Shown here: positions 1 to 7,154 of the stretch, in pieces | How the letters are laid out: each line of letters starts with the position of its first letter | Position numbering within the stretch: the first letter of the stretch is position 1 | Assembly: GCA_902465105.1 (NCBI GenBank) | Contig: CABQLM010000050.1 | Coordinates: 1 to 14,831 of the forward strand | Origin: an uncultured Collinsella sp. | Lineage (GTDB): Bacteria > Actinomycetota > Coriobacteriia > Coriobacteriales > Coriobacteriaceae | Length of the DNA: 14,831 nucleotides | Direction: 5' to 3' | The notes under the pieces: generated by a model | Database searches by the model: none | Told to the model about the DNA's origin: nothing | The model's input: the letters and a program-made list of their open reading frames with translations, nothing else | Position numbers and translations under genes: made by a program

Positions 1-40
1 AAAACGGCGCCCGTCGGCGATGTTGCCGGCGGGCGCCGTT
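1..40 (-). terminator. Rho-independent terminator of the gal operon
   Basis: On the minus strand this is a perfect hairpin followed by a run of T. Arms 3-13 and 30-40 pair exactly, position 14 forms a G-T wobble with 29, and 15-18 pairs with 25-28 around a 6-base loop. Bases 1-4 give the T tract on the minus strand, which may continue beyond the window. It lies about 45 bases after the galT stop codon and so closes galM-galK-galT. Confidence 0.9.
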
Positions 41-86
41 GTCTTGAAGACGAAATGATCCGTTTTCCTCCGTCTCCAAGGGATCA

Positions 87-1715
87 TTACAGTGAGTCGA
101 TAAAGCGTTGCTGGGCGGCGCGGCCGGCTTCGTCCCACTTAAAGACGCCGGCGTTGTCGAGCACGTGGCCAAACACAACGCCGACCTCCTCGTGCAGGAT
201 ATCGATGGCGTTGTCCGCCGTAAGCTCGTCGGCGCGGCGGGCAAAAACATCTTCGGCCCATGCGGCGTGGCTGCGGCAAAGGTCGTCGCCCTCGAGCGCG
301 CTGGCAAGGTCGTAGCTGGCATCGGCTTTGGCCGCTAGCAGGTGCTCGCGGACAGCGCCGAGCTCGGGAACCAAGCGCGGCGGCAAAATGGCCAGGCCCA
401 TGACCTCGATCAGGCCGATGTTCTCCTTTTTAATATGGTGATACTCGGCATGCGGGTGGAACACGCCCAGCGGATGCTCGTCGGTCGTGATATTGCAGCG
501 AAGCGCCAGGTAGGCCTCGTAAATCTCGCCGCCGGCGTTGCCGCGGGAGTCGACGCGGCGGATGACGGGCGTCACGGTGTTGTGCGCCATGCCATCGGCT
601 GTGTGCGCGATGACGCCCACCGACTCATCGGTCCACTCGCGCCATGCCAGGATAATTTTCTCGGCAGCATCGAGCAACTGGGCGCGGTCGTGCGAACGCA
701 GTCGTAGCACCGAAAGCGGCCACTGCAGCACAGTACCGCTGACCTGGTCAAAACCGGGCACGCTAAACTGCGAGACCTCGGCGGCGTGCATCATGGGGAA
801 CTCGTGCGCGCCACCCTGGAAATGGTCGTGCGACAGAATCGAGCCGCCCACGATGGGCAGGTCGGCATTGGAGCCGATAAAGTAGTGCGGGAACAGGTCC
901 ACAAAGTCGAGCAAACAGGAGAGGCCCTTGCGGTCCACGTGCATCGGACGATGCTCGGAGCTCATGGCAATGCAATGCTCGTTAAAGTACGCGTACGGGC
1001 TGTACTGGAAGCCCCAGCGCTCGCCGTTGAGCTGGATGGGGATAATGCGCAGGTTCTGACGGGCGGGGTGGGCGCCGCCGTCGGCTGTGGCGGAACGTCC
1101 CGGATAGCCCTCGTTTTCGATACAGAGCTGGCAGGCGGGATACTTCTCGCCTGTGTTCTTGGCCGCACCGGCTGCGGCGATATCGCGTGGGTCCTTTTCG
1201 GGCTTGGACAGGTTGATAGTGATCTCCAGGTCACCCCAGTTGGTGGGGGTGCTCCATTTGATATTGCGCGCGATGGCGGCGCGGCGCACGTAACCGGCGT
1301 CACAGCACAGACCGTAGAACCAGTCGGTCGCGGCGCGGGGCTCGTTGACGCCCATACGTCCGTTGAACTCCTCGTTTACAACCGAAGGCCTCGGCATGAG
1401 CGCGCCCATGATGCGCATGGCGATGCGGTCGCGGCCCGACGCCGTGTCCTCGGCAGCACCGTTGGCAACGGCGGCCTCGGAAAGCACGACAAGCGTGCCT
1501 TCAAGGTCAAAGTCGGGCAGGGTATCGGGGTGCAAGAATGAAATCTTCTCGGTCTTGAGCGCCCAAGCCATGTCGAGTGCGGGACCCGTGGCACCGATGC
1601 ACTCCAAAATGGTGTTGTATGCCCAGATGCGATCATCCTGGCCGATCATCGACCGGTGGATAGCATACTCGATCAGGTTCTGCGCGACCTCGCGCACGTC
1701 AGTCATTACAGCCAT
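87..1715 (-). CDS. galT: UDP-glucose--hexose-1-phosphate uridylyltransferase, class II (GalT)
   Basis: GalT transfers UMP from UDP-glucose to galactose-1-phosphate, giving glucose-1-phosphate and UDP-galactose, the third Leloir step in the cytoplasm. The 542-residue length and sequence fit the long class II GalT typical of Gram-positives rather than the ~350-residue E. coli type. Visible motifs are YPACQLCIENEGYPGR (about 192-207), a conserved SPYAYFNEHCIAMSSEHRPM block (about 239-258), and SHDHFQGG (295-302), which corresponds to the catalytic His-x-His region. The chosen start (M1) has an AAGGGGG ribosome site about 10 bases upstream and overlaps the end of galK by 10 bases. An alternative ATG at 1706 (residue 4) overlaps the galK stop as TAATG. 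Either start implies translational coupling to galK. It is the last gene of the operon, before the terminator at the left edge. Confidence 0.95.
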   Translation of the reverse strand: MAVMTDVREVAQNLIEYAIHRSMIGQDDRIWAYNTILECIGATGPALDMAWALKTEKISFLHPDTLPDFDLEGTLVVLSEAAVANGAAEDTASGRDRIAMRIMGALMPRPSVVNEEFNGRMGVNEPRAATDWFYGLCCDAGYVRRAAIARNIKWSTPTNWGDLEITINLSKPEKDPRDIAAAGAAKNTGEKYPACQLCIENEGYPGRSATADGGAHPARQNLRIIPIQLNGERWGFQYSPYAYFNEHCIAMSSEHRPMHVDRKGLSCLLDFVDLFPHYFIGSNADLPIVGGSILSHDHFQGGAHEFPMMHAAEVSQFSVPGFDQVSGTVLQWPLSVLRLRSHDRAQLLDAAEKIILAWREWTDESVGVIAHTADGMAHNTVTPVIRRVDSRGNAGGEIYEAYLALRCNITTDEHPLGVFHPHAEYHHIKKENIGLIEVMGLAILPPRLVPELGAVREHLLAAKADASYDLASALEGDDLCRSHAAWAEDVFARRADELTADNAIDILHEEVGVVFGHVLDNAGVFKWDEAGRAAQQRFIDSL

Positions 1716-2911
1716 GCCGCGTAAGCCCCCTTGTCAGAGATGGCGTAGTGACGGGCAGAGCCCTCGCCCAGCCAGCTGTTCATCTTGGTGATGAAGGTGT
1801 CGACCAGATCGAGCGGCACGAAGGCTTGGATGGTACCGCCAAAGCCGCCGCCGTGAATACGAACGGCGCCACGGCCGTCGAGCACATGCTCGGCAAGAGC
1901 AAGCGCGTACATGGAAGGCTGCTCGGCACCCAGTTTGGCAACAACGTTCTGCAGGTACATGGCAGAGCTGGCGCCGGACTCGCGCGTCAGGACCAGGAAC
2001 TGGTCAATGTCGCCGGCGTTCAGGGCCGCCCAGCGCTTATCGACCAGGCCGTTCTCGTACCAGTAGTGAACGGCGCGCAGGCAGGCACGGTCGCCCAGCT
2101 TGGCGCGCAGCTCGGGGAGCTTGGCGTCAAAATCGGCAACGTTTACCTCGCACAGGCGTGCCTTGCCAAACTCGGCGGCGACGTCTTGCATTTCGCGCGG
2201 AACGGCGGCGTAGTCATCGGTGGCGGCCACGTGGTCGGCGCCGACCTTAACGAGCACGAGCGCATAGCCGTGGTCCTCAAAGTTGAGCTCGAGCTTCTGG
2301 GTCTTAGGCTGAGCCTGGTCCTCAAAGTCCATGTAGGCAAGGCCGCCCAGACATACGGCGGCCTGGTCCATCAGACCGCAGGGCTTGCCGTAGTAGTTGT
2401 TCTCGGTGCGCTGGCTCATCTGAGCGAGCGTGACGGGTTCAATGGCGGGCGCGCCCCAGAGCGTCTCCATGGCACGACCGTACGCGGCCTCGACGGCGGC
2501 AGAGCTGGAAAGGCCGCCACCCGAGGGGACGGAGCAGGTGAAGGCGAAGTCGAAGCCGTGGGGCTCAACGCCAAGGGCTGCAATCTCGTGCGCCATGCCG
2601 CGGACGAGGCTTGCGGACGTGCCCTTCTCGGACTCCTGAACATCCAACGTGTCGAGCGTGATCTCAAACGTAGGATAGCCCTCGTCGGCGACACGAATCT
2701 TGTTGGAGTCGGTTGCCACGGCGATGCCGTCGACGGCGACATCGAGCGAGCCGGCGATAACGTGACCGCCCTCGTGATCGGTGTGATTGCCGCTGATCTC
2801 GGAACGCCCGGGCGCATGCACGTAGAGCACCTGGTGGTCGCCGATGGGGCCAAACTCCTCCTCAAACAGCTTGGTGAGCGTGGCGAGTGTCTTTTCGTCG
2901 GGGGCGGTCAT
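1706..2911 (-). CDS. galK: Galactokinase
   Basis: A GHMP-family kinase that phosphorylates alpha-D-galactose at C1 with ATP (second Leloir step, cytoplasm). Its 401 residues are near the usual length. The galactokinase signature GRSEISGNHTDHEGG is at 35-49, including the conserved Arg36. The GHMP ATP-binding motif SVPSGGGLSSS is at about 128-138, the likely catalytic Asp is in GLMDQ (D182), and the third motif RIHGGGFGGT is at about 351-360. The form SEISGNHTDH, instead of the E. coli-type VNLIGEHTDY, is to my knowledge common in Gram-positive galactokinases. An AAAGGAAG ribosome site lies just before the ATG. A regulator operator (2956-2971) and a hairpin (2973-3025) separate it from galM, so galK-galT may also be transcribed from their own promoter. 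Confidence 0.96.
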   Translation of the reverse strand: MTAPDEKTLATLTKLFEEEFGPIGDHQVLYVHAPGRSEISGNHTDHEGGHVIAGSLDVAVDGIAVATDSNKIRVADEGYPTFEITLDTLDVQESEKGTSASLVRGMAHEIAALGVEPHGFDFAFTCSVPSGGGLSSSAAVEAAYGRAMETLWGAPAIEPVTLAQMSQRTENNYYGKPCGLMDQAAVCLGGLAYMDFEDQAQPKTQKLELNFEDHGYALVLVKVGADHVAATDDYAAVPREMQDVAAEFGKARLCEVNVADFDAKLPELRAKLGDRACLRAVHYWYENGLVDKRWAALNAGDIDQFLVLTRESGASSAMYLQNVVAKLGAEQPSMYALALAEHVLDGRGAVRIHGGGFGGTIQAFVPLDLVDTFITKMNSWLGEGSARHYAISDKGAYAAWL

Positions 2912-2955
2912 GGTGTCTTCCTTTCTTGGTTATCCCGAGTTACCGGGCTTTGCTT

Positions 2956-2971
2956 ATGAGCACGTAAACAT
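2956..2971. promoter_or_regulatory. Predicted GalR operator upstream of galK
   Basis: ATGAGCACGTAAACAT matches the five-copy consensus ATGAGTACGTWAACAT with one change (C for T at position 6). It lies 44 bases upstream of the galK ATG and only one base from the hairpin that follows galM. That position would let the regulator control galK-galT separately from galM. The binding protein is inferred, not shown. Confidence 0.72.
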
Positions 2972-2972
2972 A

Positions 2973-3025
2973 TCAAGGTGCGAGGGAGTAGGCGGGAGTC
3001 ATAACGCTGCTCCCTTGCACCTTGA
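2973..3025 (-). terminator. Intercistronic hairpin between galM and galK
   Basis: Arms 2973-2988 and 3010-3025 form a 16-bp stem with one G-T pair, starting 10 bases after the galM stop codon. On the minus strand it is followed by TATGTTTAC, which is only a weak T tract. It could be a leaky terminator or an mRNA-stabilising hairpin that lowers galK-galT expression relative to galM. Confidence 0.6.
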
Positions 3026-3035
3026 CGAGGGTGGG

Positions 3036-4112
3036 TTAACAAATCGTCGAGAATCGGTAGACGATCGTCGAGCTAAACGGGTGGTCAGGCGTGCAGACGG
3101 GATGTGCCCAATCTGTGTGATGGTTGTTGTCAGGCCAAAACTCGGGCTCAAATGCGACGCCGTCGCGAGGACCGTAACTGCAGCCGTCTTTGGCGTCGAT
3201 ATCGCTGAGCCAGTTGCCGGTATACAGATGCGCACCCGGTGCGGTTACGAAGATGTCGAGCGTGCGGCGCGAGTTTGGATCTTGCAAGCGCAGTGCGTGG
3301 CGCGGGTCGGCGTCGGGGGTAAAGCCATCCAGGCAGAAACAATGGTCAAAGCCCCGTGCAATCTTGAGCTGCTCGTCGTTCGCCTCGATGTCGCAGCCGA
3401 GCGCCTTGGGTGCGCGGAAATCGAATGGCGTGCCGGCCACGGGGCGAACCTCGCCAGAAGAGACGTTGTCCTGGCGCTGGGGGAGGAAAGCCTCGGCGTC
3501 GATAGTCGCGACCTGGTCCAGAACTGTGCCGGCGTCGTGCCCCGCAAGGTTGAAGTACGTGTGGTTGGTCATGTTGACGAAGGTGTCGGCATCGGTAACG
3601 CAGCTTTGCGTGCAGGTGAGCTCTGCGGCACCCGTTGGCCCTGCCTGCAGGACATAGGCAACGGTAAAGGTGCGGTTGCCCGGGAGACCCAGTTCACCGT
3701 CGGCCAACTTGCATGTGAAACTCACCGTGTTGGTAATCTCGTCGACTGTGGCGTTCCACACGCGCTTATGAAGGCCATGTTCAAGGTCGGTGTGCAGATT
3801 ATTGGCTTTGTCAGGACCATCGTTGCATGCCATCTGATAGACCGTGCCGGCAATCTCGATTTGGCCTTTATCCGTTCGGTTGGCCGAAGGGCCAATAGTT
3901 CCGCCGTAGCACGCCGGATTGTCGAAGTAACCATCGAGGGCATCGAAGCCGAGCGCGATGTCGGCAACATCGCCTGAGGCATCGGGAACCTCGATGCTAA
4001 GGATGGTCGCGCCATAGTCCATGACGCGCACGCGGGCACCTGCGCAAACAAGGTTATAGACCGTAACCGGCGAGCCGCTGGGGGCGGCGCCGAACGGAGT
4101 TGTGGTAATCAT
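3036..4112 (-). CDS. galM: Aldose 1-epimerase (galactose mutarotase)
   Basis: GalM interconverts beta- and alpha-D-galactose, supplying the alpha anomer that GalK uses. The 358-residue length fits the family. Recognisable positions are the GPSANR segment (74-79), His107 in NNLHTD, His184 in NHTYFNL (the two substrate-binding and catalytic His positions of the family), Asp256 in GFDHCF, and Glu322 in FEPEFWPD, the expected catalytic base. The first His motif reads NNLHTD rather than the common NHLHGG, a mild deviation. A GAAAGGA ribosome site precedes the ATG. It is the first gene of the gal operon, with an operator 79 bases upstream and a long palindrome in its leader. Confidence 0.93.
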   Translation of the reverse strand: MITTTPFGAAPSGSPVTVYNLVCAGARVRVMDYGATILSIEVPDASGDVADIALGFDALDGYFDNPACYGGTIGPSANRTDKGQIEIAGTVYQMACNDGPDKANNLHTDLEHGLHKRVWNATVDEITNTVSFTCKLADGELGLPGNRTFTVAYVLQAGPTGAAELTCTQSCVTDADTFVNMTNHTYFNLAGHDAGTVLDQVATIDAEAFLPQRQDNVSSGEVRPVAGTPFDFRAPKALGCDIEANDEQLKIARGFDHCFCLDGFTPDADPRHALRLQDPNSRRTLDIFVTAPGAHLYTGNWLSDIDAKDGCSYGPRDGVAFEPEFWPDNNHHTDWAHPVCTPDHPFSSTIVYRFSTIC

Positions 4113-4136
4113 GAGCGTCCTTTCGAATACGACGCA

Positions 4137-4165
4137 ATGGCCTGCGCTCCCGGAGCGCAGGCCAT
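4137..4165. repeat. 29-bp palindrome in the galM leader
   Basis: Arms 4137-4150 and 4152-4165 are exact reverse complements around a single central base, so the RNA would form an ~11-bp stem with a short loop. It lies between the predicted galM operator/promoter and the galM ribosome site, and has no T tract in either direction. It is therefore not a canonical terminator. It may stabilise the mRNA or bind a second regulator. Confidence 0.6.
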
Positions 4166-4190
4166 CATGGTATCGGTGTACTTACGTTTT

Positions 4191-4206
4191 ATGTTAACGT
4201 ACTCAT
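4191..4206. promoter_or_regulatory. Predicted GalR operator upstream of galM
   Basis: The minus strand reads ATGAGTACGTTAACAT, an exact consensus match. The outer ATG/CAT and central ACGT are palindromic, as expected for a LacI-family dimer site. It is 79 bases upstream of the galM ATG in the divergent galM/galR region, so it probably overlaps or flanks the operon promoter. I could not define the -35/-10 boxes with confidence. Confidence 0.78.
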
Positions 4207-4260
4207 AGCCTGGAACCACGGACTTCTTCGCTTTCCTGCAATCGGTCGAAAATGAGCCGT

Positions 4261-4269
4261 GAACGGTAT
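4261..4269. promoter_or_regulatory. Possible second shared motif GAACGGTAT (gal side)
   Basis: GAACGGTAT lies between the two operators of the galM/galR region. The same 9-mer occurs twice more, both times upstream of mglB (6863-6871, and inverted at 6919-6927). It could be a site for an activator or global regulator common to the gal and mgl promoters. The evidence is only recurrence and position. Confidence 0.3.
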
Positions 4270-4312
4270 TCAGGTGGTGTTGAGGGCGCTACATAACTGC
4301 TGATAGGTATAG

Positions 4313-4328
4313 TAGAGTACGTTAACAT
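4313..4328. promoter_or_regulatory. Predicted GalR operator in front of galR (autoregulation)
   Basis: TAGAGTACGTTAACAT matches the consensus except for the first two bases. A TATAGT hexamer at 4308-4313 overlaps its left edge and could be the -10 box of galR, although I see no clean -35 box at the proper distance. An operator covering the start of transcription 84 bases before the GTG start fits autorepression. Confidence 0.65.
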
Positions 4329-4411
4329 TATCGATAGACAACAAAGCCTCCCGCGTGACCAGCAATTTCGCATGGGGTATTTAGGCTTCCTACAGGAGCG
4401 AAGGTGATTTT

Positions 4412-5443
4412 GTGGCAAGGCGCCCTTCCAACGACACGGGTTCGCGTCCGGTTTCCATGGTCGACGTTGCCCGCGCTGCCGGTGTTTCGCAGCAGACGGT
4501 TTCGCGCGTTGCCAACGGATTGCCCAACGTGAACGAGCAGACGCGTCAGCGCGTGCAGGCAGCCATGCAGGAGCTCGGTTTCCGTCCGAGCTATGCCGGT
4601 CGCTCGCTGCGCGACGGCCGCTACCATTCGGTCGGGCTGTGCGTTAATGACGTCACCAAGTTCGGTAATCTGACGATGATCGACGGCATTGCCAGTGCGG
4701 CCCGCGAACGCGGTTGTGCTATCACACTGGTCGAGATGTCCAAGACCGAGGAGTTTTCGCTTGCCGAGGCCACTCGTCGCATGGCAACGCTGCCCGTGGA
4801 TGGCATCATCATCGGCATGAGCCGACTGGCGCCCGACTTTGAGACGTTTGTGCCTCTGCCGGGTATCGGCACGGTCATCGTCACCATGTATGCTCACCCG
4901 CGGGTAACCACGGTCGACTCTGACCACTATGGCTGCTCTCTGCTGCTTATGGATCATCTGTTTGAGCTGGGCCACGAGCAAATTCGCTTTATCGGCGGTC
5001 CGTCCTTCTCGGTCGACGAACAGTTCCGCCGGGCTGGTTGGAGAGATTCTCTCGAGCGCAGGCATATCAAAATGGCTGAGCCGCTCGAGGGCGACTGGTC
5101 TGCCAACAGCGGTTACGAGGCCGGCAGATATCTGGCCGAGCACGACCGCACCATGACGGCGATTTACGCGGCAAATGACCAGATGGCAAACGGTGCGATC
5201 GCTGCGTTGCGCGACAGCGGATTGCGGGTGCCCGAAGATGTGAGCGTTGTGGGTGTCGACGACTCGTTGGACGTTTTTGTCGCGCACAACGAACTCACCA
5301 CCGTTCGATTCGATTTGCACCAGCGTGGACGCGAGGTGTTCGAGCGCGCGGTTCCCAAGGCTGGGGCGCCGTCAAATACGACCGCCATCCGCATTCCGGG
5401 GCAGCTGGTCGTTCGACATACCACGGCGGCTCCGCGCGCATAG
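4412..5443 (+). CDS. galR: LacI-family transcriptional regulator, probable galactose repressor
   Basis: A 343-residue protein with the classical LacI/GalR build. The N-terminal helix-turn-helix MVDVARAAGVSQQTVSRVAN is at 16-35. A hinge-helix segment (ANGLPNVNEQTRQRVQAAM) follows, then a periplasmic-binding-protein-like effector and dimer domain from about residue 72. The GTG start is preceded by GAAGGTG about 5 bases upstream, with AGGAG further up. It is divergent from galM-galK-galT. Near-identical LacI-type operators precede galM, galK, its own gene, mglB and mglA, so it is the best candidate to control galactose uptake and breakdown. The inducer (galactose or a derivative) is inferred from context. 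The symbol is functional by context and does not imply orthology to E. coli GalR. Confidence 0.88.
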   Translation: MARRPSNDTGSRPVSMVDVARAAGVSQQTVSRVANGLPNVNEQTRQRVQAAMQELGFRPSYAGRSLRDGRYHSVGLCVNDVTKFGNLTMIDGIASAARERGCAITLVEMSKTEEFSLAEATRRMATLPVDGIIIGMSRLAPDFETFVPLPGIGTVIVTMYAHPRVTTVDSDHYGCSLLLMDHLFELGHEQIRFIGGPSFSVDEQFRRAGWRDSLERRHIKMAEPLEGDWSANSGYEAGRYLAEHDRTMTAIYAANDQMANGAIAALRDSGLRVPEDVSVVGVDDSLDVFVAHNELTTVRFDLHQRGREVFERAVPKAGAPSNTTAIRIPGQLVVRHTTAAPRA

Positions 5444-5526
5444 TTTTCGCAGGTAAACGGTTGTATGTTGCGTTTTAATAACAATCGGTAAGGATGTTGG
5501 CGGATAGCTTTTGGGATACGGCCGAG

Positions 5527-5535
5527 TGTTATGAT
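5527..5535 (+). promoter_or_regulatory. Extended -10 promoter of the flavodiiron gene
   Basis: TGTTATGAT matches an extended -10 element (TG, one base, then TATGAT), with only a weak -35 region near 5507-5512. It is 38 bases upstream of the ATG at 5573. It suggests the flavodiiron gene has its own promoter in addition to any read-through from galR, after which I see no terminator. Confidence 0.45.
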
Positions 5536-5572
5536 GGACAGGTTCTTTTGTCTATCTAGGAGGCTTTGCCTG

Positions 5573-6733
5573 ATGGAGATCACCAAGGATATCCGCTACA
5601 TTGGCGTCAACGATCACGACATTGACCTGTTCGAGGGCCAGTACGACGTGTCCGAGAACGGTATGGCATACAACAGCTACGTCATCCTGGGCGAGAAGAT
5701 CGCCGTCGCCGATTCGGTTGACGCTGGCTTTGTCGACGAGTGGCTTGGCAACCTCGAGACCGTGCTCGATGGCCGTACACCTGACTACCTGGTCGTCCAT
5801 CACATGGAGCCCGATCACTCTGCCGGTATCGCCGCCTTTATGGAGCGCTATCCCCAGGCGCAGATTGTGGCTAGCATGGGTGCTTTCCGCATGATGGTCA
5901 ACTACTTTGGCACCGACTTCCCCGAGCGCAAGATGGTCGTCAAAGATGGCGACGTGCTCGACCTGGGCGGCCACAGCCTGACGTTTGTCGGTGCTCCCAA
6001 CGTGCACTGGCCCGAGGTGCTCTTCTCCTACGAGTCCACCGACAAGGTGCTCTTTAGCGCCGATGGCTTTGGCAAGTTTGGAGCCAACGACATCGAGGAT
6101 CCCGAGGGCTGGGCTTGCGAAGCGCGCCGTTACTACTTTGGCATCGTGGGAAAGTTCGGCAAGTTTGTGCAGGCCGTGCTTAAGAAGGCCGCCAATCTGG
6201 ACATCCAGATTATTTGCCCGCTTCACGGTCCTGTTCTTAGCGAGAACCTGGGCTATTACCTCGACACCTACAACACCTGGTCGAGCTACCAGCCCGAGGA
6301 CGAGGGTATCACGATTGCCTATGCGAGCGTGTATGGCCATCTGAAAGCTGCCGTTGAGGAGCTCGCATCTGCGCTCGAGGCCCGCGGCCAGAAGGTCTCC
6401 GTCTTTGACTTGGCTCGCGATGATATGGCCGAGGCCATTGAGGATGCGTTCCGCTATGACCGCCTGGTGCTCGCCTCCATTACCTATCAGGGCGAGATCT
6501 TCCCGTTCATGAGCACCTTTATCCACACGCTTGCCGAGCACGCCTATCAGAACCGTACGGTGGCACTCGTTGAGGCCGGCTCCTGGGCGCCCACCGCTGC
6601 CAAGGTTATGACCAAGGAGCTCGAGGGCATGAAGGACATCACTCTGGCGCAGAACAAGGTGACCGTGCTGGGCTCGCTCAACGATGCCTCGCGCGCTCAG
6701 ATCGAGGCCCTCGCCGACGAGCTTTCCAAGTAG
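5573..6733 (+). CDS. fprA: Flavodiiron protein (FprA-type oxygen/nitric oxide reductase)
   Basis: A soluble cytoplasmic flavodiiron protein that reduces O2 to water and/or NO to N2O, protecting anaerobes. It has 386 residues. The N-terminal metallo-beta-lactamase-like domain keeps every diiron ligand position: His77, Glu79, Asp81 and His82 in HMEPDH, His145 in NVHWPE, Asp164 in SADGFG, and His218 in PLHGP. A flavodoxin domain starts near residue 246 (ITIAYASVYGHLKAAVE) and would hold FMN. There is no fused rubredoxin or reductase, and no partner gene nearby, so the electron donor is elsewhere. The start at 5573 is chosen because TAGGAGG (5557-5563) sits 9 bases upstream. An in-frame ATG at 5531 lies inside the predicted -10 box and is rejected. 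The O2 versus NO preference cannot be read from sequence. Confidence 0.94.
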   Translation: MEITKDIRYIGVNDHDIDLFEGQYDVSENGMAYNSYVILGEKIAVADSVDAGFVDEWLGNLETVLDGRTPDYLVVHHMEPDHSAGIAAFMERYPQAQIVASMGAFRMMVNYFGTDFPERKMVVKDGDVLDLGGHSLTFVGAPNVHWPEVLFSYESTDKVLFSADGFGKFGANDIEDPEGWACEARRYYFGIVGKFGKFVQAVLKKAANLDIQIICPLHGPVLSENLGYYLDTYNTWSSYQPEDEGITIAYASVYGHLKAAVEELASALEARGQKVSVFDLARDDMAEAIEDAFRYDRLVLASITYQGEIFPFMSTFIHTLAEHAYQNRTVALVEAGSWAPTAAKVMTKELEGMKDITLAQNKVTVLGSLNDASRAQIEALADELSK

Positions 6734-6765
6734 CGACACGTTCACTTTTGACGCTCAACCGCCAC

Positions 6766-6806
6766 AACCACCACAAAGGGGACAGGCACCTTTGTGGTGG
6801 TTTTTG
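6766..6806 (+). terminator. Terminator of fprA, built from a dispersed palindrome (copy A)
   Basis: Arms 6766-6779 and 6789-6802 form a perfect 14-bp stem with a 9-base loop, followed by a T tract, 33 bases after the fprA stop. The stem and loop sequence (CACAAAGGGGACAGGCACC) recurs at 12379-12411 and, inverted, at 12461-12496. It therefore acts as a terminator but belongs to a repeat family. Confidence 0.85.
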
Positions 6807-7154
6807 TTTAAGGGCAGATACCGATGATAAAACGCTTGACCGCGTCGTTACCTGCGGTGACGGAACGGTATTTATTTGTAAAACACCCTGCTTTACCTTG
6901 ATTTTTTCAATTTCTCACATACCGTTCGCGCGCCCGAATCGACCGTTCGGCGTCTTCGATAAAACTCTGGGCAGTCTTTATTCCTCAGACTGTTAACGTA
7001 CTCATTAACGACTCGTCCTTGCTGTTGCGCTATGGCAGGGAGTAAGAGCCCGTCGAGGGGCGAAGGATGTTAGCGCAAGCATCTAGCATCCCCCCGGCGC
7101 TCGTTTTGGTAGTCAAAGCGCATTAAGGGATGCGCTAAGAAAGGGGAAATCCTC
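6807..7154 (+). promoter_or_regulatory. mglB upstream control region and long leader
   Basis: About 350 bases without a convincing gene. From left to right: an inverted pair of GAACGGTAT (6863-6871 and 6919-6927), an AT-rich tract at about 6898-6915, the predicted operator at 6990-7005, and a partial second TTAACGACTC just after it. A GC-rich leader with several possible hairpins follows, then a small hairpin (7117-7123 with 7130-7136) directly before the AAAGGGG ribosome site. I cannot assign -35/-10 boxes confidently. If transcription starts near the operator, the mglB leader is ~130-150 bases long. Confidence 0.5.
6990..7005. promoter_or_regulatory. Predicted GalR operator upstream of mglB
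   Basis: The minus strand reads ATGAGTACGTTAACAG, one mismatch from consensus. It is 149 bases upstream of the mglB ATG. A partial repeat, TTAACGACTC, follows at 7006-7015, so a second half-occupied site is possible. Confidence 0.75.

Noticed and set aside
1748..2959. A 403-codon plus-strand frame opposite galK
   Set aside because: galK has all GHMP motifs, a ribosome site and operon context; this frame is its mirror and has none.
4176..4191. A possible second operator next to the galM site (contains TTACGT)
   Set aside because: Only the central ACGT and a couple of flanking bases fit; the outer ATG/CAT is absent.
4203..4418. Short minus-strand frame in the galM/galR divergent region
   Set aside because: It covers the operator and presumed promoters, has no ribosome site, and shows no recognisable protein features.
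5531..5572. A 14-residue N-terminal extension of the flavodiiron protein
   Set aside because: The upstream ATG lies inside the predicted -10 box, while TAGGAGG is ideally placed for the ATG at 5573.
5552..6745. A 397-codon minus-strand frame opposite fprA
   Set aside because: Shadow of the flavodiiron gene, which has all metal ligands and a perfect ribosome site.
6748..6996. An 82-codon plus-strand frame between fprA and mglB
   Set aside because: It starts just before and runs through the fprA terminator hairpin and ends at the mglB operator; no ribosome site and no protein-like pattern.
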